Shown here in pieces: positions 34,401-44,083 of a stretch of 64,000 bases of DNA; position 1 is the first letter of the stretch, and each line of letters begins with the position of its first letter. The notes under the pieces are model-generated. The model saw nothing but the letters and a program-made list of their open reading frames with translations, was not told the DNA's origin and did no database searches. A program made the position numbers and the translations under genes. Source of the DNA: Termitomyces sp. T153 (taxonomy: Eukaryota > Basidiomycota > Agaricomycetes > Agaricales > Lyophyllaceae); assembly GCA_018296165.2 (NCBI GenBank), contig JACKQL020000042.1:372001-436000 (forward strand), given 5' to 3'.

Positions 34401-36590
34401 TATTGGGGGCATATACAGAGTTTTGAATTGGTGTGGAATCTATATTTGGGGTTATATATAGAGAAGTAAGTTCTATAGAGATGAATATTTTATAATTTTA
34501 TAGGTATTTGGGAGATAGTTATTTACGACTCTAGTCTGCAGTTTACTTTAGCGTTTGTGCGGGTAGTAGTCTTTAGATAAGGGTACTAGAATGCTTTAGG
34601 GGCAGATTTGACAATTCACTTAATCTTATATTTTTTAATTCTTTAAAAGCGGAGTTGGATATTGGATGTATACTCGGACTGCAGCGGGGACTTGGATTGA
34701 TTAGGTTATTTATTTATTTAATCTTTCCGGGATTAGGTGAATTCCTACTTCAGGCTTCATGTGGGAGGGGTTGGTTTTTTTAATACTTCTTGAATTCTTA
34801 GTGTGGTTTAGAGGGAGAGGGGTGGAAGGGAAGACTGATCGAATCTTAGGTGGGTTTGGGGTGGGTTAGATGCTTTTTTAAAAATCAAATTATGTATTTA
34901 TTGTATGTTTATAACTACCAATTCACAAAGGACTACACCACTCAAGGTGGATGAGATTCCTGGTGCATTTGATGAAGAAATGTCAGAAGACAATGAAACA
35001 TTGCCAGATCCAGCAGCAAACCTGCTGGCTGGACCAGATCCACTGTTGGAACTGGATTCTGCTGCACCAGAAGACTTTGAAATATCCTTGCCATCAACAA
35101 TTGCTGGTAATTGCTTGGAACTGTCCAGTATTAAAAGGCAATTGTGTTTGCTTCAAATTGAAAGGCATATTCAAGCACTCCAAGAGCTCATTTCCAAAAA
35201 ATCTTTCATGTATTCTCATGTTGTCTGTGTTGCTCCAAGCAAAAGTGTCAAAACCCAAGTCAGGGCATAAATTGACAAAATTCAGGCAGCCATTTCCATC
35301 AAAGCCAGGGCTTATGGAAAATGTTGCAGTGCTCTTATGCAATTAGGCATAGATGCCACATTCAACAAAAAATATTGCATTCTCTAGAGAGTGGATCTTG
35401 CAGCAAGCACAGCTATATGTGATCCAAATATTCCTGGATCATCAAGAATAAAGGTTTCTTGAATATGGCAAGCTAATCCAGATATGGAAGATGACCCTGA
35501 AACTCTCTGTGAATGTAAGTTGCTTTCTACTCAGATATCTATTGTATCATTTTCAATCCACCTGCCAATTCTGTTCATTCACCATATCCATTCATTTGTT
35601 GTCAATGCATTGGCCCACTTTCCTCTTCAATTTGCCAGTATCAAATTCATAACCAATCTCACCAGTCCATTGGGTGCACTACCTCCATGCAAGAGCACAA
35701 CAAAACAGATGGACAGAAGAATGTCAGCTTGTTACTAGTGAAATGGAATGGACTGTTTGCTATTTCCTTAAGCAGGCAGAAATCTGGTCCAAGAGGGGCA
35801 TGTCAGCCAAGAAAAAAGGCCTCCAAGCCTATGCTGACAAAAAGGTGGCCATGTGGCATGAACTGAGTTCTTTGGCAACTCATAAGTTTAGAAGGGTATA
35901 CAATGATCTTACACCTCCTCAAAGGGCAACAACACCTTTATAATGGAGAGTGATATGGGATGAACAAATGGCTGATTATACCAGATTTGCTATGCACATC
36001 ATATCTGCCATAACTGTGCCAAATCCTTCTAGCTTTGCACTCTTACATGGCCTCTACTGCTGCTCTACAAACCCAAGCCTCAGTTGACCAACAGTCACTG
36101 GGTCTGCAACAACTGATATTTTATGTTGAATCATGGGTGTGCACAGCACTTGCCATTTATGGCAACCTTGAGGAACACAAGGATTGTAGGTGGATGTTAC
36201 AACACCTGGATAAAGAATTGGTAAGGTGTCTTGGATTGCAATGGAGTTTATCTGATATCTGGGCCAGAACTATATTCTCCTATATCTGGGTATAGTAGCA
36301 TTAAACAACATTAAATACAATGTTCCAGACCTCATCAGTTGTCTCAGCCATTGGTATTCTCTGGCAGACAGGAATGACATCCCTCAAGAAGTCCAGGAGT
36401 CCTTTCAGGCATGGACAGTTCCTACTCATCCAGGTCAAGTTGTACATTGGTATGACTGTGATTGGTGGAACTATATAGGTATTGAGACTGAGCACCTAAA
36501 TGATGAAACTGCTGAGGGTTGTCTCCTCATCCATCAAAATGCAACTTGTGATGAAGAATTGTCAAGCCAAAGCAGTGTCCACTGAAAAGC
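31402..36590 (+). pseudogene. KDZ (Kyakuja-Dileera-Zisupton) transposase with CxC2 domain, decayed
   Basis: DNA transposase of a class frequent in Agaricomycetes. Order on the plus strand: N-terminal part from ATG 31402 (MPAEEKTRVIKNSRG; QADYFNDFINYVPQLPM near 31650-31700). Next the CxC2 cysteine/histidine region (H-x-x-H-x-E-WNGKYF, about 31830-31890), a low-complexity acidic insertion (32100-32500), and the C-x-C motif KCSGQDVWVKD with QLIPSTFDW (32655-32730). Then CPTCPQPGVNILSNWEEDP (32995-33050). The catalytic region has all three acidic positions: LMMDGNFKTD (33073), VYDIACQW (33595) and GEIIESIW (33780). Later parts are RARAQQNRWTEECQL and YADKKVAMWHEL (35690-35870). Stops, for example TGA at about 33829 and 31971, interrupt it and several fit CGA to TGA. 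A compositionally foreign segment sits inside it at 34441-34860. Confidence 0.82.
34396..34880. other. G-skewed, CpG-retaining island inside the KDZ gene
   Basis: By hand count, 34441-34860 (420 bp) has 113 G and 40 C on the plus strand and 8 CG dinucleotides, while neighbouring kilobases have almost none. It has no coding frame and interrupts the KDZ coding region. Origin unknown; a later insertion is the simplest explanation, but no target duplication was found. Confidence 0.6.
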
Positions 36591-36639
36591 ATTCTTGGCT
36601 CTAGACAAGTTCTGATTAGCAGCTGGACCAAAATTCCCA

Positions 36640-37599
36640 TTGACAGCAAATAACTTAATTTGCCAATTTTCAAGTCCATCCACTGGACCCAGCTCTGCTC
36701 ACCTCTCCAGTGCCAACTCTAATGTGCTGTCACACTTAGGAGAACTCACTGGTATTGACTCAATCACCAATTCCCTTAGTAGCAATGGCACAATACCATC
36801 TGACTGTGCCTCTCCAATCTCTGTGCCTGACACTCAATTGCCTGCATGACCTCCATCAATGCTTGACAAGGCTATTGATCCTTCCAATCCATGCCATGCA
36901 TTCCACCACCTCTTCCTTAAAAGTAGGAAGAATCCTGGGCTCATCTATCACTCTACAAAGAAATCATCTGCTATTCAAGCACAAGCACAGTCTCAATCCC
37001 TTTCCCATCCCATTTCCCTTGTTTGGCAGAGCTTCTTCTCACTGGCACAAAGTGATGAGAAACAGATGGATGTTGAGAATCCATTGTTTGATGATCCATA
37101 CCTCAGGAGTATGACTTTTGAGCCATACTAGTTCAACAACATTCCACCTCTGTTTCATGCTGAGAAAAGTGGATCAGATGAGGAACACCTCCTGCCACTC
37201 TTCATTGCATCAAACAATGGGTCAGACAGTGGAGAGGAGCCAGATGATGGTGGGCTTCCTCCTCTGTTTATGGTGATGGATGATGAGTCTGACAATGGTG
37301 ACAGGGCTGACAGTGGAGGTGAACCAGATGAAGGCAGGCTTCCTCCTCTGTTTATGGCAATGGATGACAAGTCTGACAAGGAGATGATATTTGACAATGG
37401 CAATGTACTGAGGGATGATAGTCTTCCTCCCTTTTTCATTGCATCAGATGCTGGATCTAACAGCAGAACATCAACTGCCAGATCTGGAGAATATGTACTG
37501 GCAAATATAACATACATCCACATAGCAGACCAACTTGCTGGAGAGATCTCTCCCCCTCATCATTCCACCAGGAATATTACCAAATTCCACAATGGATAG
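36640..37599 (+). pseudogene. Acidic protein with LPPLF-type repeats, possibly KDZ C-terminal extension
   Basis: One reading frame runs from about 36640 to 37599, broken only by TGA at 36847-36849 and TAG at 37129-37131. After a Ser/Pro-rich first part it has three to four imperfect repeats around 37140-37440: IPPLFHA, LLPLFIASNNGSD, LPPLFMVMDDESD, LPPLFMAMDDKSD and LPPFFIASDAGSN, separated by acidic Gly/Asp spacers. The upstream KDZ frame is in the same phase, so this could be its C-terminal tail or a separate gene. Repeated hydrophobic LPPLF cores in an acidic background resemble activation or docking motifs; that is a guess. CG depletion matches the block. Confidence 0.5.
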
Positions 37600-38123
37600 T
37601 GATTCTGCACCATCTCTATTCATTCCAGATCACAATTCACATCTGTCAGATAGCAACTTTGCAATGGATACTGAACATAGACCAGCCCACTTGACTCCAC
37701 CAGATGATGAAAGTTCATCTGGTACTCTCCCTATTCCTCAGGAGAATAATGTGGAGAAGTGGCAAAGATATGATGAAAGAGTAACACCATGTGAGGACAA
37801 GAGATGCATCAAGATACTGTACCAGAAATGTGAGTCAATCTGCATCATTGACCTGGCAGATCTAATTGTTTCTGACAGAACAAGCTTTCTGGAAAGCAAG
37901 AGATCATGGCAGATGTATGCCCATTGGCCCTTTCACTCCAGCTGACTTTGCTGACATTCTGATGTTCTCTCAGAAACTTCAACCTTCTTCAAGCACAATA
38001 TCAAGTGTTGTGGGAACCCTTCCAGAGGATCCATATACACCACTTGACTTTGAGTATATAAGTGACACTGGTTTCTTCTTGGATTTGGAATCAGAACTTG
38101 GAGGATGGAGCCCATTGATGTAG
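37600..38123 (+). pseudogene. ORF remnant downstream of the LPPLF protein
   Basis: Two overlapping plus-strand frames (37586-37945, then 37866-38123) with content similar in tone to the preceding protein: SAPSLFIPDHNSHLSDSNF, then a more regular segment NVEKWQRYDERVTPCEDKRC, then FEYISDTGFFLDLESELGG. A frameshift or intron near 37870-37940 joins them. No domain recognised. Confidence 0.35.
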
Positions 38124-38242
38124 ATAGAATCCCTGTAAATATGAAGAGAAAAGATGCAAAAAAGATGCTGTGGCCACACTGCTGATAGGAGAAATGAGAG
38201 TACACTGTGGCACCAGGAAAAATGGGCATGGCAGCAGAAATA

Positions 38243-38370
38243 GGTATACACTGGACTACTGGCAGCCACTGCTGGAAGGCCTCTGGCAGTGGAAATAGAT
38301 ATACACCAGACCACTGGCAGCCACTGCTGGAAGGCCTCTGGCAGTGGAATAAGGTATACACCAGACCACC
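38243..38370. repeat. 55-bp minisatellite, 2.3 copies
   Basis: Units 38243-38297 and 38298-38352 are nearly identical, followed by 18 bp of a third. The unit length is not a multiple of three and the frames reading through it are not genes. Confidence 0.9.
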
Positions 38371-38610
38371 AGGGAAAAGTGTTGCACTCACAGGAATTTA
38401 CAAAACAATTGAAGCTACAAAACATTTAAAGCCTTCAAATGTTATGTGGAATAGTGGAAATCAAACAGAAAAAAAATCATTGCAAATTGCTAGCCTAGGC
38501 TTGACAGTTGGAGTGTTACTTAACCAACAATCCAAACAACTGATCCATGGTGGCTCACAATATCACATCATTATAGGCATTTGCTGGAACAAACAATTGT
38601 CAATTGAAGT

Positions 38611-39290
38611 GATGACTAAAAAACCTTTTGTCAACTACAGAACATCAAGCAAGGAATTCAAACCACTGAAGCATAGTGCTTTGGAAAGATAAGCTGGCTA
38701 CAAGCATATGTTGTAGCAAAGAGTGGACAATTAAAAACAAATTTATAGACAATGAATGTCAAGCAAGGGATTCAAACCCTCAACCTGAGCATATGAGACT
38801 GCAGACATTGGCAGGGCTCTAAGATTCTAATACATTAAACTACAAGGGCCTGTTATATCAGGCAAGTTAATTATGAAACATACAATGGTTGATCAAAATG
38901 ATGACTAAAAAAAGTTTCCAGCCAGAATGTCAAGCAAGGGATTTGAACCCTCAGCCTAAGCATATGAGGCTGCAGACATCAGCAGACCTCTCATGTTCAG
39001 ACCCATTGAGCCACACAGGCCTGCTATATCAAGCAAATTATGAGCATCTGTAGAGCACTGCAGCAATCAAGGACTTAGCAGGTAGCCAGCCTGAATACCC
39101 AAACCATGAGAGTATTTGGCTACAGAGTGTGCCTAAACATTGGTTAGAGCACAGGAGAACAAGTGCAATAAATAAAATGAAAGACCAAATCAGTAGGCAA
39201 TTGTCAGATCAGGAATTTGAACCCTCATCCTGACAAAGAGAAGCATAACCCTATGGCACTTTGAACCACTAAGCCATGATACTGTCCCAA
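38611..39290 (-). repeat. Tandem tRNA-like/SINE-like units
   Basis: Four diverged units read on the minus strand. Box-B-like sequences (GGTTTGAATCC, GGTTCAAATCC, GGTTCAAATTCC) lie at 38653-38664 (truncated unit), 38768-38778, 38939-38949 and 39212-39223. Box-A-like sequences on the same strand lie about 55-65 bp 5' of them, for example TGTAGTTTAATG (complement of 38833-38844), GTGTGGCTCAATGGG (complement of 39001-39015) and ATGGCTTAGTGG (complement of 39266-39277). The unit around 38936-39022 has an anticodon-arm-like stem (ATGAG/CTCAT) and a T-arm AGGG/CCCT. Two units share a leader GATGACTAAAAAA (38611 and 38900). They look like tRNA-derived repeats with a long variable arm or intron, unrelated to the array at 27 kb. 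Confidence 0.6.
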
Positions 39291-39299
39291 GCATGATAT

Positions 39300-40950
39300 T
39301 TTCACCAATCATCTGCAGAGTGCCCAAATCATTGGCATAGTTATTTCCACCAGGCTTGCAATGGATGAACAGTTCTGTGACAGCTTCTTTCCCCTACAAA
39401 AACACTTCTGTGATGGCTTCCCATGCCTAACACTTTGACAGATTTCGACAAATATCTATACAGACAAACCAAGAGCTTTTGAACACAAATGCTTCTGTAA
39501 TAGATATGCTTTTGTGACAGGATCCAGCAACAGACAAAAAAAATCAACAATGGAGCAGCCTAAAGAGATATGACAGCACACACTGGCTAACAGAACTGCT
39601 TTTTGCAATGGATGTCATATAGCAACAGAAAGCAGAGACAATGGAAAGAGTTATGTGGTGGCACACTGGCTAATGGAACTGCTTTTTGCAACAGATGTGA
39701 TATAGCAATGGAAGGTGGACAGCAGACATCTGCTGATACCATTGACAACAATACAATGTATGACTCCCACAAACCAAGAGGGCAGTCAAAGATGTCTGCT
39801 TAGAGTGTTTATGACAACACATTGTAACATTGCAATGGCATTGTTGCAGATGTAACATTGTTCACTTCTGCTACAATGCAGAGGACTCTGCTGGACATGT
39901 AGCATACAATACAAAACATGTTCTGCTACAATGTCTGACACATGCACTTGTAGTGCCCTACCCTGCAGTAGATATGATCTTGCTAGTGGACTAATGGCTC
40001 TTCAGAGGTTAAACCAGAAGAACTAATGTGACTCTTTTTTTGCAGCTTTGGCTGCCCTTGAGCCTTGGGAAGCTTTCCAAGCTTTCTTGGATCCCACACT
40101 GGCCAGATAACACAGAGAAAAATGAGAGAAACACAACAAAGTATGTTAGAAGAGCATAACCTTATATTAGCAGTGGATTCTTAATATTTTGTCAATATTT
40201 GGCCTAGTGCCAACAATTATGCAAATGGCTGTAATTATGTGATTTGTCACATGGGCAAAACAGATATTCAAAGCAAATTTGATATAATGCATCCAACTTG
40301 GAGCCTCAGTTACAGAACATGTATAAGTCATAGACAAATGTGTGTGTATGGGCCATTGCACAGCACAGCATGTCCAAGATCTTGTCTGATCTGCTCCAAT
40401 ATGTCTGCCACTGATTATTTCCTTCTCCTACTCTTTACTACACATGTTGGAAGTCAGAAATGGTTACAGGCTAGCACAAGGCATGTGCACAATGCCAGAC
40501 ATCTATATCTCTCCAGCCTTTATTGAACCCTTCTATGGATGAACAACTATGGATACAAATGTAAAGAACATTGAACACAGAAGTGTGGCTTTGACACCTT
40601 GTACATAAACCTCAAAAGTGTAGGGAAACCTGTGACTTATGGCATCCATTAATTTATTTAACATATACATTGATTTAATTATGCATTCCTCTTAGCCTAA
40701 AAGATCAATGAAGTTGCTATTATCTGTTTCAAAGGGATGATTATGGCAAGAAGTCAATGTTGCATCAGAGCCCCTCTGACTGAAGTGTGACATTTGTGTG
40801 ATATCTGACTGAAGGGGGTGCCTGAGCTACAGGTATGCAATAGTACTTGGTGTTCAGAGTAAGTATCGATTCCAAGACCAATTATGTAAAGTCGCTTCTA
40901 ATTATGTAAAGCAAAGAAAAACCTGCAACCAAGAAAGCAAGCAGAAAGTA
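39300..40950. other. Right part of the CG-poor block without genes
   Basis: No supported coding region. Near the right edge the sequence ATTATGTAAAG occurs three times (about 40885, 40902 and 40953); the last is where the LINE inserted. CG reappears at about 40867. Confidence 0.5.
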
Positions 40951-41140
40951 AGATTATGTAAAAGATCCTGATAGAAGGCTCCTTGATCTTGAACAGCCAC
41001 CATCCCTTCCGGGGTCCTGGTTGCTTTGAGATTTTAGACAGCGTAATTACCTCTTCTCAGTGCCAAACAACCTTTAAAGTCGAATAGCACCCTCACCTTG
41101 TCTCCACCTCTCACCCTTACATCAAAACCTCAACGCGACG

Positions 41141-44083
41141 ATGACCTTGAACCGAAGGTTGTCGTCCAAACCCCCACCTGGCAATCCCAGCCCAGGTGGG
41201 ACCCTGGACAGAGCTCGCCCACTCCCGACCCATTCCAACTTGAAGACCCTAATGGCCGTTGACGGCGGACTGATCAAATTGGTCAATGACGCACGCAAGT
41301 GGCTCGAATTACGTGGCTGGATCCTTGCAGCAGATCCATATGACCAAACAAAACTCGTCAATATCCTCACTACAGCAGCACTGACCTCAAAGCAGCCCGA
41401 ACTCAAAAACGCGACCCTAGCAGTGGCCTTCCTGCTGGATGCCAATATTACTGACCAAGTTTCCTCCACTCTGGCAGATGCAATCGCAACTAGGACGACG
41501 GAATGCCTGGAGAGATTGGTCGGAAAATTGGGCACCACAGCAGACTTCCTCGCAGCAAACGACACCAAGGCTGCCAAATCCACCCTGGCCCTCAAGGCCA
41601 TGGCCAACAAACTGGGGGGGGTATCAACCTCGTTGAATGCGTTGGCATCCAAACTCGCAAGCAACCCCCCTCCCCGAATGGGGCCTGAGGCCCCCCCCTC
41701 CTGGGCCTCGATTGTTGGGGCCAAGACGCTTTTTCCCCCCCGCCCAGCCCACCGGCCCCAACACCCTGTCCCCAAACGGCCTAACTCAAGTCCAGCAACG
41801 CGTACGTTGGGATGCTCGCACTGTACTGATCAGGTTTGATGGCAGGGATGAAATGGCCCCTGAGGACCTCTCGCCGACTGGAACCTCGAAGCTTCACAAC
41901 GATCTCAACAAGATGCTGCAACAGATTGACGTGCGGGCCTTGAGGCTCTGCAAAGCAGAAGACTGGGAAATTGACATGGTCACCCTGCGAATGTCAGGTT
42001 CCACTGACCTCGGGGGCTCAGCTGCACTGGGCGAGTCCTTACTAGGCAGGCGTGATCCCCTTGCACTGGCAACCAAACACTTGAAAGCATTCTGGGCACT
42101 GATGGCTTGTGCGGATAGTTGGTGGGATGTGATCCAGACAGATCCAGGGAGGTCCAGAGGAGTTGGATTGCAAGGAAACTTGGCGGGGTTCACGCAGAAG
42201 ACCGTATGGGAGATTTGCAGAAGCAAAGGAGTAGGCGGCTATGTGATCAATGGGAGTGGAGCTGGGGTTTGATGGGAGATCAATTGGAGTTGATGGAGTC
42301 TGGGACCAAGTGAAGAGCAAGGTTTGGACCTGGTGAAAGAGTGTTGGGGTTCATAATCGTAATTGCGGAGTTCGTGAGGTTGTTAAGGTTGATGAAGACT
42401 TGGGCACAACGGCCGGATGGAGTCACTGAGACAGCGTCAGACAAAATGAAATGGAGTCAATATGGAACAAGAGTAGATTCGAGTGGAGATACAAAACAAT
42501 AATGAGAATGATAACAAAATGGAGACAAGACAAGACCGGGAGACTGAGATAAGACCGGGAGACTGAGAGTAAGGAAAACGAGACACGAAACACAAAACAC
42601 AAAACACAAGAAGGAAACAATCAGACCATAGGTAATGTTAAGCAATATCAAGACTAGAGTACGAAGAGCTACTCAACGTCTTATATACTGACTACCGGAG
42701 AACTTCAGGGTATGTCGGCTGTGGCGGTGGGGCTTGGTGGAGCTCGATGGAGTGGGTGGGTGTCAGTTGCGATCGAGGGTCGGGCCGCGCTGATATGTTG
42801 ATGGGATCATTTGGGAATGCGGGTCGCCCTGAGGTTGTCGGGATACTCCGGAATGGGTTGGAGAAACCAGGGTGTTGAGTTGATGATGGGTGGCGAAGAT
42901 CGGGAACAGCGGGGGTGGTTCTCGGGGTTCAGGAGATCCAGGGTAAGTGTCAGTGGCTGCGGGGAAGGTGTCAAAGTTGGCCAGGGGGCCATCAGAGTTA
43001 GCCAGGGAGGCGTCGGAGTTAGCTGAGGTTGCGTCGGGGCTAACCAAAATAGGCACGGGGCATGGGCAGAAGTTTGGTGGAGCGTTGGGGGTTTTGGGGA
43101 GTCGGGAGGTTGCTGGACGATGTGTGGGGGTCCAGGGGATGGGTCGTGACAGCGAACACATATTGTCGGGCTCAAACTGCTTGGCAGCAGTGTGTATCTT
43201 GCGGAACTTGACTCTGCTGACTCCGCCGACAGGTTTTGCTACTACGCCACGGTTGATTGGGGCCTGTTCTGCATGATGTTCAGTGACAATGTGGAGATTG
43301 CTGACAGAACTTACCTGCTCATTGCCAGATTTGTCCCATGCACAGGACCTTTCAGCCCTGACCGCACGGAATGCCTCCAAACAATTGAACTCAAGAATGA
43401 ACTCCCATCCAACTGCATCACCTCAGCCCTTTGGCTCAAGAGCCCTGACCGACGCCCATCACACCAAGCGGTGGCCTCCCTCAAAATATCCTGCAACAGC
43501 CCAGAAGCTGCAAACACCATGATCGAAGGTTGGATCTTCATCGGAGGATGCCAGGTCACAATCTGCAAAGACATCTGGGAACCTCTGTGCTGCAACAACT
43601 GCCAGAGGTATGGCCACATCCGCAGGGATTGCAAGAACAATGAATGTTGTGCTAACTGCAGGGACAACTCCCACTCTGTGAACACTTGCAGCGCCGTAAA
43701 ACTGAGGTGCGTCTCCTGTGGCTCGGAATCGGCTCACGCCAGTAGAGACCGCAGCTGCCCGCACTTTATGAAGCGATGTGCCAACCTGGATGCCCGGTTC
43801 CCCGAGAACCATATGCCACTCTTCCCCATGAGCGACCCATTGACTTGGGCCACCGCCCCCTCCAGACGCGAACAAGCCCCCCCCAGTCAGGCCAGGCCCC
43901 TGGCATCCGCCCCCCTGAGGCCCCCCTCTCCAGCCAACCTGCAGACCAAGCCAACCCCCTTGTCCCAGACCTCCCAGGCTTCTCAAACCACCCTTCCCCC
44001 CACTTCTCAACACCACACGCCCTCATCCTCTTGCACACCCAGCCGCGTAGGGGAACTGGGGGACTTCGGCTTCATATCCTGAC
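41141..44083 (+). pseudogene. LINE ORF1, gag-like with zinc knuckles, split by a solo LTR
   Basis: RNA-binding protein of the retrotransposon particle. It starts at ATG 41141 (MTLNRRLSSKPPPGNP), has a helical region (41260-41620) and a Pro-rich stretch with homopolymeric C runs. A frameshift occurs somewhere in 41650-41810, after which the frame continues as WDARTVLIRFDGRDEM. At 41991 the frame is cut by the solo LTR and resumes at 43152 (VGLKLLGSSVYLAELDSADS). Three Cys/His knuckles follow: CNNCQRYGHIRRDC (about 43590), CANCRDNSHSVNTC (about 43650) and CVSCGSESAHASRDRSC (about 43710). The C-terminus is Pro/Ser-rich and ends at 44083. Confidence 0.85.
41992..43151 (-). mobile_element. Solo LTR, young copy (1,160 bp) with GCGAA target duplication
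   Basis: On the minus strand it starts TGTCACGACCC (at 43151) and ends CCTGACA (at 41992), with TGTCA/TGACA as terminal inverted repeat. The flanking 5 bp are identical: GCGAA at 41987-41991 and 43152-43156. Removing it restores continuity of the LINE ORF1 frame. TATATAAG (complement of 42680-42687) marks a possible promoter. A 17-18 bp stretch is tandemly doubled near 42530-42565, part of why this copy is 101 bp longer than the old copy at 17003-18061. No internal retrotransposon genes remain. Confidence 0.95.

Larger units (their letters stand above)
14491..40862. mobile_element. CG-depleted composite of mobile DNA
   Basis: A 26-kb block in which CG is nearly absent (long runs of 1-2 kb contain none or one), while flanking DNA has it at normal frequency. 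TG and CA are correspondingly common. It includes a KDZ transposase, a Helitron Rep remnant, unknown genes on both strands, tRNA-like arrays and a solo LTR. Reading frames of the known domains are broken mainly where an Arg CGA would have become TGA. The limits are placed by composition only; no terminal inverted repeat or target duplication enclosing the whole block was found, so it may be one large element or several nested ones. Confidence 0.7.

Noticed and set aside
42763..43380. 205-codon minus-strand frame covering 42763-43380.
   Set aside because: It spans the LTR and part of LINE ORF1, so it crosses an insertion junction and cannot be an ancestral gene.
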